From Oscillospiraceae bacterium (GTDB lineage: Bacteria > Bacillota > Clostridia > Oscillospirales > Ruminococcaceae): 64,000 nucleotides of DNA. Where the stretch lies: contig JAEDJF010000001.1 of assembly GCA_016296485.1 (NCBI GenBank), forward strand, positions 1-64,000, given 5' to 3'. Position numbers and translations under genes: made by a program. Positions 7,238-16,275 of this stretch are shown piece after piece. The notes under the pieces are model-generated. The model worked only from the letters and a program-made list of their open reading frames with translations. It did no database searches and was not told the origin of the DNA. Positions within the stretch are counted from its first letter, which is position 1; each line of letters starts with the position of its first letter.

Positions 7238-8932
7238 TTAGATTTCAGTTTTAATATTTTTGAGCATTGCCTCAACTTTTTCAGCGAGCTCTTTAAGAGC
7301 GCCGTCTTTGAAAGGAGAGGGAATATTCGCTTCTTCGAGGAGTTTGTCGTAATACTGCTCGCCGCCCTGTTTCATAAGTCTTATATAGCGGGCGAAAGCA
7401 TCGTCATAATCCTCGAGGGAGGCAAGAAGGAAGCCGAAAGCCGCCGTCTGCGCGAGGCAGTAGTCAATGTAATAGAACGGGGATTCGTAAATGTGCATCT
7501 GATACTGCCAGCGCCGTCCGTCCTCATAGAAAGGAACTCCGTCAAGGCAAATATGGGGGAGATACTCCTTGCAGAGCTTCTTCCAGGTTTCATTTCTCTC
7601 GGCGGGGGTCATCTCCGGGTTTTCGTAAACGATGTGCTGGAAATAGTCAACGATTGTTCCGTAGGGTATGAACGAAAGCGCGTCGAGAGCGTGCATATAT
7701 TTATATTTGGTGGCGTTTTCGCCGAAGAATTTGTCAATGTATTTCCAGGCGAAGAACTCCATGCTCATAGAATGAGTTTCGGCGGTTTCCATTCCGCCGC
7801 AGCCGATTTCAAGGGAGAATTTGTTGTCCGCGATAAGGTAAGCGTTAAAAGCGTGACCTGCTTCGTGGGTCACGACATCCACGTCTCCGGCGGTGCCGTT
7901 GAAGTTCGCGAGAATAAAAGGCTGTTTATAAAGCGGAAGATAGGAGCAGTAACCGCCGCCCCATTTGTTCTTTCTTGCGTCAACGTCGAAAGCCTCGTTT
8001 TCAAGCATAAGGTCGATGAATTTTCCGGATTCCTCGCTCATTGCGTGGTACATTTCCTTCGCGCCACGGAAAATATCCTCTTTTGTGCCGACTGGTTTCG
8101 GGTCGCCGCCGGGAATGATAACGTCGTTATCATAGACCATATATTTGTCGATGCCGAGGTCTTTGGCGTTTTCGGTGCGGAGTCTTGAAACGACAGGAAC
8201 CACGGATTCAAGGACGTTTTTGCGGAAAGTTTCAATATCGTGTTTGTCGTAGCAAACGCGCTCCATACGGTAATATCCGAGTTCCACAAAGTTTTCATAT
8301 CCGAGCTTTCTCGCCATGCGGGTACGAACCTTTACGAGCCTGTCATAAATATCGTCGAGCTGATCAGCGTAAGTGTTGAGCACGGTGCCCATGGTCTCAT
8401 AGGCTTCTTTTCTCGTAGCGCGGTCATCGGATTTGAAGTATCCGGCAAGGGCGGCGCGGCTCATTTTTTCTCCGCGGAACTCAAATTCCATTCCGGACAT
8501 AAGTTTGGAATATTCGGAAACGATTTTGTTTTCCTCGACCATGTCCTCTATGATTTCGGGGGACATTGCCTTTGCCTGTACCTCCATATGGCGGAAGTAA
8601 ACGGGGGAGAGTTTTTTTTCAAGCCCTTTCCTGAAAGGAGAATTTAAAAGAGCATTATTATATTCATTAAAGAGGTTTCCGACTTCGGGACCGGTTTCAT
8701 CAAAGTAGTCGTTCTCTTTTACATAAAATTCATCTGCGGTATTGCAGCTGTATCTTATGTAAGAAAGATTTGCGTTGGTTTCGTACTTGCATAGGATTTC
8801 ATTAAATTTTTCGCGCAGCTTGAGAATTTCATCGGCACTTTCGGCGCTTTTTATTTTGTCGATGATTTCCCTGACGGAGGCGGAAAATTCCTCAACGGGA
8901 ATGTGCTTATAGGGCATTTCGCTGATTTTCAT
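7238..8932 (-). CDS. M3-family oligoendopeptidase (PepF-like)
   Basis: 564 residues, the usual size of clostridial M3 oligoendopeptidases. The zinc site HEAGH (in DVVTHEAGHAFNAY, near residue 360) and the downstream glutamate of the family (GGMETAETHSMSMEFF) are present. The enzyme is expected to cut short peptides in the cytoplasm; no signal peptide is seen. The start at 8932 is supported by AAAGGAG eight bases upstream; the frame stays open further upstream but without a binding site. It is transcribed alone, with a promoter at 8964-8992. Confidence 0.92.
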   Translation of the reverse strand: MKISEMPYKHIPVEEFSASVREIIDKIKSAESADEILKLREKFNEILCKYETNANLSYIRYSCNTADEFYVKENDYFDETGPEVGNLFNEYNNALLNSPFRKGLEKKLSPVYFRHMEVQAKAMSPEIIEDMVEENKIVSEYSKLMSGMEFEFRGEKMSRAALAGYFKSDDRATRKEAYETMGTVLNTYADQLDDIYDRLVKVRTRMARKLGYENFVELGYYRMERVCYDKHDIETFRKNVLESVVPVVSRLRTENAKDLGIDKYMVYDNDVIIPGGDPKPVGTKEDIFRGAKEMYHAMSEESGKFIDLMLENEAFDVDARKNKWGGGYCSYLPLYKQPFILANFNGTAGDVDVVTHEAGHAFNAYLIADNKFSLEIGCGGMETAETHSMSMEFFAWKYIDKFFGENATKYKYMHALDALSFIPYGTIVDYFQHIVYENPEMTPAERNETWKKLCKEYLPHICLDGVPFYEDGRRWQYQMHIYESPFYYIDYCLAQTAAFGFLLASLEDYDDAFARYIRLMKQGGEQYYDKLLEEANIPSPFKDGALKELAEKVEAMLKNIKTEI

Positions 8933-8963
8933 ATAATCACTCCTTTTGTCATCAATAGATATG

Positions 8964-8992
8964 ATTATACTATATAGATTTGTCAAATACAA
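8964..8992 (-). promoter_or_regulatory. Sigma-A promoter of the M3 oligopeptidase gene
   Basis: Read on the minus strand: TTGTAT, 17 bases, TATAAT. A better -35 word (TTGACA) lies inside the spacer, but only 11 bases from the -10. Confidence 0.55.
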
Positions 8993-9096
8993 CAGACGAA
9001 AGCGGTTTCGCGGCTTAAAATCAAAGAATAAAATTGTCCATGCAATAATCCGGGCTTTTGAAAATATATTTCTATATATTGCGGGAGGTTTATTCA

Positions 9097-9783
9097 ATGG
9101 ACTACTTATTGCTTTTAGGGATACTTTCAGGAATTATATTTTTCGCGCTCCACGTCACGGCGTCAAGCTCTTTTCCGCAGCCACTTACGGCGCAGGAGGA
9201 GAAAAAATGCTTTGAGGAAATGAAAAAAGGAAGCGAAAAAGCAAGGGCAAAGCTGATTGAGCACAACCTCAGGCTCGTTGCGCATATCATCAAAAAATAT
9301 TACGGAAACTCAGCGGAACAGGACGATTTAATATCCATAGGAACCATCGGGCTCATTAAAGCAGTTTCGACCTTTGACTATGAAAAAGGCACCAGGTTTG
9401 CTACTTACGCCGCAAGGTGCATTGAAAACGAGATACTTATGTACTTCAGGAACAAGAAAAAATACGCCCAGGACGTTTCGATTTCGGACCCGATAGATTG
9501 CGACAAGGACGGAAACTCCCTTTCGCTTATGGATATAATGGCGGATGAGCACTCCGTTTCGGAAGATATTGAAGATAGGCTGAGGGAGGAAAAACTATAT
9601 AAAAGTATTTCAGAATCGCTCACGCCGAGGGAAAAGGAGATAATATATCTTCGCTACGGTCTTAAAGGAAGAAGGGCGTACACCCAAAGGGAAGTCGCGA
9701 AAAGGCTCGGCATATCAAGGTCCTACGTCAGCAGAATTGAGAAAAAAGCGCTGAATTCACTTAAAGAAAAATTGGCGGAGTGA
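9097..9783 (+). CDS. sigK: RNA polymerase sporulation sigma factor sigma-K
   Basis: 228 residues. The first 20 or so are hydrophobic (MDYLLLLGILSGIIFFALHV), matching the membrane-bound pro-sequence of pro-sigma-K that SpoIVFB removes, followed by the conserved FPQPLTAQEEKK. Region 2 (LIEHNLRLVAHIIKKYY, DLISIGTIGLIKA, FATYAARCIENEILM) and region 4 (LTPREKEIIYLRYGL, ISRSYVSRIEKKAL) are complete. It directs late mother-cell gene expression. The ATG at 9097 has GGGAGG before it. The gene is uninterrupted, so there is no skin-type element splitting it. yqfC and yqfD follow closely, a mother-cell sporulation context. Confidence 0.95.
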   Translation: MDYLLLLGILSGIIFFALHVTASSSFPQPLTAQEEKKCFEEMKKGSEKARAKLIEHNLRLVAHIIKKYYGNSAEQDDLISIGTIGLIKAVSTFDYEKGTRFATYAARCIENEILMYFRNKKKYAQDVSISDPIDCDKDGNSLSLMDIMADEHSVSEDIEDRLREEKLYKSISESLTPREKEIIYLRYGLKGRRAYTQREVAKRLGISRSYVSRIEKKALNSLKEKLAE

Positions 9784-9800
9784 GAGGGCGGTGAACGGAA

Positions 9801-10073
9801 TTGGGCAAAAGAAAAAAGAAAGCAAAAAATAGTATAAGCGAAGCGCTCGAAGTGCCTGCCGGAATAATAAGCGGGTTCGTGCTCGAAATTTACTCAGGGA
9901 AAGAAGCAGTGCTCACGGGAAAACTTGACGTATTGGAGCTCGGCGATACGGTGCTCAAACTCAAGTGCGGCGAGCACGAGATTTCTTTCGGCGGAAGCGG
10001 GCTCAATATCGTTTACTATACAAACGACGGAATAAAAATAAGCGGAAAAATAAGTTCTGTTGAAATGGAATAA
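9801..10073 (+). CDS. yqfC: Sporulation protein YqfC (YabP/YqfC family)
   Basis: 90 residues with a lysine-rich N-terminus followed by the YabP/YqfC domain (EVPAGIISGFVLEIYSGKEAVLTGK is the visible start, split over residues 17-41). In Bacillus yqfC belongs to the sigma-E regulon and precedes yqfD, exactly as here. The start is TTG with GGGCGGTG upstream. The molecular role is not established. It is 17 bases after sigK and 15 before yqfD, so the three are likely one transcript. Confidence 0.85.
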   Translation: MGKRKKKAKNSISEALEVPAGIISGFVLEIYSGKEAVLTGKLDVLELGDTVLKLKCGEHEISFGGSGLNIVYYTNDGIKISGKISSVEME

Positions 10074-10088
10074 AGGGGGGAGCCGGTT

Positions 10089-11297
10089 TTGATTTTTATA
10101 ATGGCAACAAGAAAATTTGTTGATTATGTGGATTTTGTTGCCGAGGGGGCTTTTTGTGAAAGACTGCTGACGCTTGCGGCGGGCGAGGGAATAAATATCA
10201 TAAACCCGAGAAAAAAAGGTTATCAAATGACCGGGACGGTGTTTGCCGGAGACTATAAAAAGCTGAGAAAACCGGCAAAGACCGCAGGACTCAGGCTGAA
10301 AATAGTAAAAAAACACGGCATATCTTTTTTTCTGAAGCGAAACAGAAAGAAAATCGGCTTTGCCGCCGGAACCGTCGGCGTTATGCTGATAGTTCTGGCG
10401 CTCAATATGTTTATCTGGAAAGTAAATGTTATCGGGAACGAAAAGGTTCCGACACAGGATATAATCGCCGCCGCAGAAGAAAAGGGGTTAACCCCCGGTT
10501 CGCTTCGGAAAAAGCACGTTGCAAGGGAGATTTCCTGGCATATTTTGAACCAAAACGATGGACTTGCCTGGGTGACGGTAAATATACAGGGCTGCGTCGC
10601 TAACATCGTCGTTACGGAGGTAAACGAGGAAACTGAAATGAAATATGACGACGACAAGCCGGTAAATATCGTGGCTTCAAAGTACGGAGTAATAAGGTCA
10701 ATGGACGTCTTTGACGGGCAGGACGTTGTAAAGGTTGGCGACGCGGTAATGAAAGGTGACCTTTTGGTGAGCGCGGTCTATGAGGACAGGTACAACAAGC
10801 TGACGCTTAAACACGCGAGAGCGAAAGTAATGGCCGAAACGGATTACAGCATTACTGTGGAATTTCCGATGGAGCAGGTAATCCCGGAAAAGAACGGAAT
10901 CAAGAAAGAAGTCGGCGAAATAAGCGTGCTGGGACTTAAAATTAAATACGGAAGCGATAAAAACTGCGAGGGGCTTCCTTTTGAAACGGACGAAAAAGAT
11001 TTATACTTTTTCTGGCTCAAACTGCCAATAAGCGTCAAGAATACGCGATATTTTGCTGTAAAGGAAAAGACCATTACATACAATATGGAGCAGTCGAAAT
11101 CCGGCGCCTACGGTCTTTTGGAGGAAAAAGAAAAAATTGAAATGGCGGATATGGAGATAATATCAAAAAAAGTCGAGGAGAAAGTAAAGGACGGAAAATA
11201 TATTTTAAAAGCGGACTATATTTGCCTTATGGATATTGCCGAAGAACAGGATATTCTTTCAGACATTCCTTGGGAAAACACTGACGATATGAGCTGA
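10089..11297 (+). CDS. yqfD: Sporulation protein YqfD
   Basis: 402 residues, matching the YqfD family length. One membrane helix follows a basic stretch (RNRKKIGFAAGTVGVMLIVL, near residue 92), with a large C-terminal domain containing the conserved WVTVNIQGC. YqfD is a mother-cell protein of the sigma-E regulon; its function is unknown. The start is TTG at 10089 with GGGGGGAG six bases upstream; an ATG at 10101 is too far from it. The phoH gene, which often follows yqfD, is absent; an NfeD/SPFH pair comes next instead. Confidence 0.87.
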   Translation: MIFIMATRKFVDYVDFVAEGAFCERLLTLAAGEGINIINPRKKGYQMTGTVFAGDYKKLRKPAKTAGLRLKIVKKHGISFFLKRNRKKIGFAAGTVGVMLIVLALNMFIWKVNVIGNEKVPTQDIIAAAEEKGLTPGSLRKKHVAREISWHILNQNDGLAWVTVNIQGCVANIVVTEVNEETEMKYDDDKPVNIVASKYGVIRSMDVFDGQDVVKVGDAVMKGDLLVSAVYEDRYNKLTLKHARAKVMAETDYSITVEFPMEQVIPEKNGIKKEVGEISVLGLKIKYGSDKNCEGLPFETDEKDLYFFWLKLPISVKNTRYFAVKEKTITYNMEQSKSGAYGLLEEKEKIEMADMEIISKKVEEKVKDGKYILKADYICLMDIAEEQDILSDIPWENTDDMS

Positions 11298-11334
11298 TAC
11301 CTCCGCTTTTTCAATACAAAATTCAGAAAAAATA

Positions 11335-11363
11335 TTGTATAACCGTTGACGATATGGTAAAAT
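11335..11363 (+). promoter_or_regulatory. Possible sigma-A promoter of the nfeD-SPFH pair
   Basis: TTGTAT at 11335-11340, 17-base spacer, TAAAAT at 11358-11363. A TTGACG inside the spacer is too close to the -10 to be the -35. Confidence 0.5.
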
Positions 11364-11391
11364 ATTAGCATAGAAAAGGAGGCGGTTTCTG

Positions 11392-11835
11392 TTGCCTGAA
11401 ATATCAGCAGTTTTAATTTGGCTAATTATAGCGATAATACTCGGAACAATTGAAGCAATAACGGTTTCTCTTGTGAGCATCTGGTTTGCGGTCGGCGCGG
11501 TCGCCGCTATGATACCCGCGTATTTCGACACTCCGATTTGGGCGCAAATCCTTGTTTTCCTCGCCGTTTCGGCGATTTGTTTCGCCTGTACCAAAACGTT
11601 CTTTAAGGACGTCGTAAAGGTTAAAAAACAGCCCACCAATGCCGACGGACTCATCGGACAGGAGGGCGTAGTCACCGCCGAAATCAATAATCTCGAGGGC
11701 GGGGGAAAGGTATATATTTCCGGTCTTACCTGGAGCGCACGTTCTGAAAACGGAGAAAAAGTCGAAAACGGAGCGGTTGTTACAGTAAAAAGAATCGAAG
11801 GCGCAACCCTTATCGTTGAAAGCAAAAATATTTAA
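11392..11835 (+). CDS. NfeD-like membrane protein
   Basis: 147 residues: two to three hydrophobic helices in the first 75 residues, then an OB-fold domain (GLIGQEGVVTAEINNLEGGG, VSG-type core continuing to residue 145), the short NfeD arrangement. NfeD proteins are encoded beside SPFH/stomatin proteins and are thought to work with them in membrane microdomain organisation; the gene downstream is exactly such a partner. The start is TTG with AAAGGAGG ten bases upstream. The longer NfeD form has a ClpP-class protease domain, which is missing here. Confidence 0.85.
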   Translation: MPEISAVLIWLIIAIILGTIEAITVSLVSIWFAVGAVAAMIPAYFDTPIWAQILVFLAVSAICFACTKTFFKDVVKVKKQPTNADGLIGQEGVVTAEINNLEGGGKVYISGLTWSARSENGEKVENGAVVTVKRIEGATLIVESKNI

Positions 11836-11864
11836 AATACACCCGAATATCAAGGAGGTTAATT

Positions 11865-12776
11865 ATGCCGTTTGAATTCACTGGTCTTATCGTAGGTCTT
11901 CTTTTTGTTTTGCTCGTGCTCGTCGTGCTCGCGCTCAACATAAAAATCGTTCCGCAGGCAACGGTTTATGTAATCGAACGCCTCGGCACCTATTACGCAA
12001 CCTGGGAAACGGGACTTCATTTCAAAATTCCCTTCTTTGACAGAATTGCAAAAAAGGTCTCTATTAAAGAGCAGGTGGTTGACTTTAAACCGCAGCCGGT
12101 TATCACGAAGGATAACGTTACTATGCAGATAGACACCGTCGTTTTCTATCAGATAACCGACGCGAAGCTTTTCACCTACGGCGTTGAGCGCCCGCTTTCT
12201 GCTATTGAAAACCTTACCGCAACCACTCTTCGTAACATCATAGGCGAGATGGAGCTCGACAGCACCCTTACCAGCCGTGACATCATCAACGTAAAAATTA
12301 CCTCTATTCTTGATACCGCCACAGATAAATGGGGTATCAAAGTGAACCGCGTCGAGCTCAAAAACATCATTCCTCCGCGCGAGATTCAGGACGCAATGGA
12401 GAAACAGATGAAAGCCGAACGCGAGCGCCGTGAGACCCTTCTTCGTGCAGAGGGTGAAAAGAAGAGCCAGATCCTTATCGCCGAAGGCGAAAAGGAATCC
12501 GCAATTCTCCGTGCCGAAGCTGTCAAAGAGGCTAAAATCCGCGAGGCACAGGGCGAAGCCGAAGCAATCCTTGCCGTACAGAAAGCCCTTGCCGATTCCA
12601 TTGAGCTTCTCAATCGCGCCAACCCTTCCGACGCGGTGCTCACTCTTAAGAGCTACGAAGCGTTTACTAAAGCTGCGGACGGCAAAGCAACAAAGATTAT
12701 TGTCCCGAGCGAGATACAGTCTCTTGCCAGCCTTGTTACTTCCATAAAAGAAGTAGCTTCTGACGTAAAAGAGTAA
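11865..12776 (+). CDS. SPFH/band-7 (stomatin-like, QmcA-type) protein
   Basis: 303 residues: an N-terminal membrane helix (residues 5-26), the SPFH domain (IVPQATVYVIERLGTYYATW onward), and a long charged coiled-coil (roughly 180-250) with repeated RAEGEK/RAEAVKEA units. Such proteins form ring-like oligomers at the membrane and act in lipid-domain or protease control. AAGGAGG lies eight bases before the ATG. It follows the nfeD-like gene by 29 bases and probably shares its transcript. The TPP riboswitch begins shortly after its stop, with no obvious terminator between. Confidence 0.9.
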   Translation: MPFEFTGLIVGLLFVLLVLVVLALNIKIVPQATVYVIERLGTYYATWETGLHFKIPFFDRIAKKVSIKEQVVDFKPQPVITKDNVTMQIDTVVFYQITDAKLFTYGVERPLSAIENLTATTLRNIIGEMELDSTLTSRDIINVKITSILDTATDKWGIKVNRVELKNIIPPREIQDAMEKQMKAERERRETLLRAEGEKKSQILIAEGEKESAILRAEAVKEAKIREAQGEAEAILAVQKALADSIELLNRANPSDAVLTLKSYEAFTKAADGKATKIIVPSEIQSLASLVTSIKEVASDVKE

Positions 12777-12800
12777 AAATCAAATAAACCGAATATTTTG

Positions 12801-12881
12801 GATACAGGGGTGCCTAGGCTGAGACGGCGTTTGCCGAACCCTTTGACCTGATCCGGGTAATACCGGCGTAGGGAGTGTCAC
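12801..12881 (+). promoter_or_regulatory. TPP (thiamine pyrophosphate) riboswitch
   Basis: The THI-box landmarks are all present: GGGGTGC then CTGAGA near 12820, ACCCTTTGACCTGATC at 12838-12853, and GGGTAATACCGGCGTAGGGA to 12874. It sits upstream of the thiamine transporter gene thiT and is followed by a terminator, the classic OFF switch: TPP binding favours termination. Confidence 0.96.
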
Positions 12882-12895
12882 GAAGTGGCTTATTA

Positions 12896-12932
12896 CCGCT
12901 GCGGCATTTTCCTGCCGCAGCGGCTTTTTTTA
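12896..12932 (+). terminator. Terminator forming the TPP riboswitch expression platform
   Basis: CCGCTGCGGCA and TGCCGCAGCGG form an 11-bp stem followed by a run of seven T. It lies between the aptamer and thiT. Confidence 0.9.
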
Positions 12933-12962
12933 TAAACAAGATGTGAAAACGGAGGAATACAT

Positions 12963-13544
12963 ATGGAAAACCGCAATGAAACCTTAAAAAAGCTCGTTTT
13001 GAGCGCAATGATGATAGCAATAGGAACGGTGCTCAGCCTTGATATGTTCAAATTCGGCGGAATTTGGGCATTCGGCGGCGGAGTTACTTTCTGTTCAATG
13101 CTCCCGCTCGTGATAGTTTCCTATGCATACGGCTGCAAATGGGGAGTATTTACCGCTTTCGTTTACAGCGTGCTCCAGGCGCTTCTCGGCGTTGACAATA
13201 TTCAGTACGCCACCTCTTTCGGAATGGCGATGGGAATACTGCTTTTGGACTACATAATTGCATACACCGTCATCGGAATGGCGGGAGCGTTTAAGAAAGT
13301 TGTGAAAAATCAAAGCCTTGCTTTAGTGCTCGGAATTTTCACCACGTTTTTCGCAAGATTTGCCTGTCATTTTATTACCGGCTGGGCGATTTGGGACGCC
13401 CTTTGGCCCAACGAGTTCGGCTTCGTTTCTCCGCTCTATTCACTCTTTTACAACGGTTCGTATATGCTTCCGGAGGCTGTTATCACTTCGGTGGTGGCGG
13501 TGCTGCTTTATAAAATAGCTCCAAGGCTGTTCAAAAAAATTTAA
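12963..13544 (+). CDS. thiT: Thiamine ECF transporter S component ThiT
   Basis: 193 residues with about six membrane helices. Residues matching the ThiT thiamine pocket are visible, including the tryptophan-rich WAIWDALWPNEFG near residue 145 and the YNGSYMLPE motif near 166. ThiT binds thiamine and associates with the shared ECF energising module (EcfA, EcfA', EcfT), encoded elsewhere. The TPP riboswitch upstream independently supports the substrate. GGAGG precedes the ATG. Confidence 0.94.
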   Translation: MENRNETLKKLVLSAMMIAIGTVLSLDMFKFGGIWAFGGGVTFCSMLPLVIVSYAYGCKWGVFTAFVYSVLQALLGVDNIQYATSFGMAMGILLLDYIIAYTVIGMAGAFKKVVKNQSLALVLGIFTTFFARFACHFITGWAIWDALWPNEFGFVSPLYSLFYNGSYMLPEAVITSVVAVLLYKIAPRLFKKI

Positions 13545-13556
13545 TTTTATTTCTTT

Positions 13557-13586
13557 AAGGCGGACACAAAAATGTCCGCCTTTTTT
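13557..13586 (+). terminator. Intrinsic terminator after thiT
   Basis: AAGGCGGACA and TGTCCGCCTT pair perfectly and are followed by T-rich sequence. Confidence 0.85.
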
Positions 13587-13587
13587 C

Positions 13588-13616
13588 TTGAACTAATTCC
13601 CTTATTATGATAAAAT
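13588..13616 (+). promoter_or_regulatory. Sigma-A promoter of mutS
   Basis: TTGAAC at 13588, 17-base spacer, TAAAAT at 13611-13616 with an upstream TGa (extended -10). It starts in the T-run of the thiT terminator, so mutS begins a new transcription unit. Confidence 0.6.
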
Positions 13617-13650
13617 ATAATAAATATATGGTCTGATGGGAAGTGTTTTT

Positions 13651-16260
13651 TTGGCGGAGCTTTCTCCAATGATGAAGCAGTATTTTGAGATAAAAAACAA
13701 TAACAAGGATACCATACTCTTTTTCCGCCTTGGGGACTTTTATGAGATGTTCTATGACGACGCTAAAATCGCTTCCAAGGAGCTGGAGCTTACCCTCACG
13801 GGGCGCGACTGCGGACAGGAGGAACGCGCCCCCATGTGCGGAGTTCCTTACCACAGCTACGAAGCCTACGTTGCAAGGCTTATCAAGAAAGGGTACAAGG
13901 TCGCAATCTGCGAACAGATGGAGGACCCGGCAACGGCAAAAGGGCTTGTCAAACGCGACATAATCCGGGTAATTACTCCCGGAACGGTTGTGGAAAACTC
14001 GATGCTTGAGGAAAGCGCCAACAACTACATCTGCAGCCTTTACGTTGGAGGAGATTCTTTCGGAATCTGCTTTTGCGACGTCACCACCGGCGAACTTAAA
14101 TGCACCGGAGGGGAAAACGTAAAGGAGATTGAAACGAGAATAATAGAGGAAGTAAGCCGCTATAAACCGAGCGAGATACTTTTTAACGACGAGTTTCTTG
14201 ACTACCGGGAAGCTGGGCGCTTTATCAAAGAGCGCCTTGAATGTCTCGGCGAACAGATAGACGATTCCGAATACGAGGAACCTCTTGTTGAGCGTACGAT
14301 TTTTGACCATTTCGACCGCAAAAGCTCAAAAGAGCTCGGATTTGCTTTTCTTGACGAAAAGCGCTGCGTCGCCGCTCTTTTAAATTATCTTTATAAAACG
14401 CAGAAAAACGGCGTTACGAGGATATCCTCGGTACAGTTCTATTCCGACGGTGCGTATATGAAGCTCGACCTTTCCGCAAGGAGAAATCTTGAGCTTACGG
14501 CAACGAGTCGCGGAAGAGAAAAAAGGGGAACGCTCCTTTGGGTGCTCGACAAAACAAATACGTCCATGGGAAGAAGGCTCCTTCGCTCATATGTGGACAG
14601 GCCTCTCCTCGACCCGGTGAAAATTGAAAAGCGCCTTTCCGCCGTTGAGACGTTTATAAATGACCCGATGCTCGGTGAGGACATCGCGTCGGAGCTTTCG
14701 GGGATTTATGACCTTGAAAGAATGATGACGAGGATTGTTTTCGGAAACGCAAACCCGCGGGAGTATAAAACCCTTGCGGCAAGCGTTTCAAGGCTACCGA
14801 AAATAAAGGGGCTTTTAAGCGGAGCAAGTTCCTCGCTTCTTTGCGAAATCTGCGGAAATATTGACATCCTTGATGACGTTAAAAACCTTATCGACGCTTC
14901 GATTATTGATGAGCCGCCGATAACTCTTAAAGACGGCGGCGTTATTAAAGCCGGATATAACTCCGAGCTGGACGACCTTAGAAGCCTTGCCGGAAATATA
15001 AAGGAGCGCATAACTTCCATTGAGACCGCCGAAAGGGAAAGAACGGGAATACCGAAGCTCAAAATCGGCTACAACCACGTTTTTGGATATTATATCGAGG
15101 TCTCAAAATCGTACCAGGAGATGGTTCCCCCGGAATACATCCGCAAGCAGACCCTTGCGAACTGCGAAAGATACATAACGCAGGAGCTCAAGGAACTTGA
15201 GGAAAAAGTGCTCGGTGCTCACGATAAGATTCTCGTGCTCGAAGCAAGACTTTTTGAGGACGTTCGCACAAGAATTGCCGCCGAGGTAAACAGGGTACAA
15301 AAGACAGCCGACGCCGTTGCGGCGCTCGACGTGCTCGTGTCATTTGCGGAGGTTTCCGCACGCAACAATTACTGCCGCCCGACGGTTGACCTCGGCGACG
15401 TAATTGAAATTACCGAGGGACGGCATCCCGTCGTTGAACAGATGCTCCACGGAGCGCCTTTCGTTCCGAACGATGTGCTTCTTGACAACAGGGAAAACCA
15501 GATTGCTGTAATAACGGGTCCCAATATGGCGGGAAAATCCACATATATGCGCCAGGTTGCGCTCATCACGATAATGGCGCAGATAGGCTGTTTCGTTCCG
15601 GCAAAGACCGCCCATATCGGAATCGTTGACGGGGTTTACACCCGCGTTGGCGCTTCCGACGACCTTTCCGCAGGACAGTCCACCTTTATGGTTGAGATGA
15701 GCGAGGTTGCGGAAATACTTAAAAACGCCACTTCAAAGAGCCTTCTGATTCTTGATGAAATCGGGCGCGGCACGAGCACCTTCGACGGCATGAGCATCGC
15801 TCACGCGGTGCTTGAGCACATAGCGGACAGAAAGAAGCTCGGAGCGAAAACCCTTTTTGCAACCCATTATCACGAGCTTACCGACCTTGAAAACGCGTAT
15901 CCGAACATAAGAAACTACAACGTGGCGGTCAAAAAGCGCGGAGAGGATATAACCTTCCTTCGCCGCATCATAAGCGGCGGCGCCGACGACAGCTACGGAA
16001 TAGAGGTGGCGAAGCTCGCCGGAATTCCGAACAGCGTCGTGAAAAGAGCGAGGGAAATTTTAAACGCTCTTGAGGAAGGCAAAGAGGTGGAAAAGATAGC
16101 AAGAATGCAGCAAAAGGACGACCTTGAGGGTCAGACTAACCTTTTCGCCTCTATACAAAGCGACGCCGAGAGAATAATTCGCCAAACGGACGTCGAAACT
16201 CTTACGCCCATTGAAGCGCTTAACTTGCTTTACGAACTTAAGAGCATAGTAAAAAATTAA
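13651..16260 (+). CDS. mutS: DNA mismatch repair ATPase MutS
   Basis: About 869 residues. The mismatch-reading motif GDFYEMF lies in the N-terminal domain, and the ATPase domain has Walker A GPNMAGKST (near residue 622), DDLSAGQSTFMVEMSE and Walker B LLILDEIGRGTSTFDG. MutS recognises base mismatches and recruits MutL, encoded next. The start is taken as TTG at 13651, which yields the family-typical N-terminus MAELSPMMKQY and has GGGAAG upstream; an ATG at 13636 would add five residues but lacks a binding site and lies very close to the predicted transcription start. Confidence 0.95.
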   Translation: MAELSPMMKQYFEIKNNNKDTILFFRLGDFYEMFYDDAKIASKELELTLTGRDCGQEERAPMCGVPYHSYEAYVARLIKKGYKVAICEQMEDPATAKGLVKRDIIRVITPGTVVENSMLEESANNYICSLYVGGDSFGICFCDVTTGELKCTGGENVKEIETRIIEEVSRYKPSEILFNDEFLDYREAGRFIKERLECLGEQIDDSEYEEPLVERTIFDHFDRKSSKELGFAFLDEKRCVAALLNYLYKTQKNGVTRISSVQFYSDGAYMKLDLSARRNLELTATSRGREKRGTLLWVLDKTNTSMGRRLLRSYVDRPLLDPVKIEKRLSAVETFINDPMLGEDIASELSGIYDLERMMTRIVFGNANPREYKTLAASVSRLPKIKGLLSGASSSLLCEICGNIDILDDVKNLIDASIIDEPPITLKDGGVIKAGYNSELDDLRSLAGNIKERITSIETAERERTGIPKLKIGYNHVFGYYIEVSKSYQEMVPPEYIRKQTLANCERYITQELKELEEKVLGAHDKILVLEARLFEDVRTRIAAEVNRVQKTADAVAALDVLVSFAEVSARNNYCRPTVDLGDVIEITEGRHPVVEQMLHGAPFVPNDVLLDNRENQIAVITGPNMAGKSTYMRQVALITIMAQIGCFVPAKTAHIGIVDGVYTRVGASDDLSAGQSTFMVEMSEVAEILKNATSKSLLILDEIGRGTSTFDGMSIAHAVLEHIADRKKLGAKTLFATHYHELTDLENAYPNIRNYNVAVKKRGEDITFLRRIISGGADDSYGIEVAKLAGIPNSVVKRAREILNALEEGKEVEKIARMQQKDDLEGQTNLFASIQSDAERIIRQTDVETLTPIEALNLLYELKSIVKN

Positions 16261-16275
16261 TTTTGTGGGGTAAAA

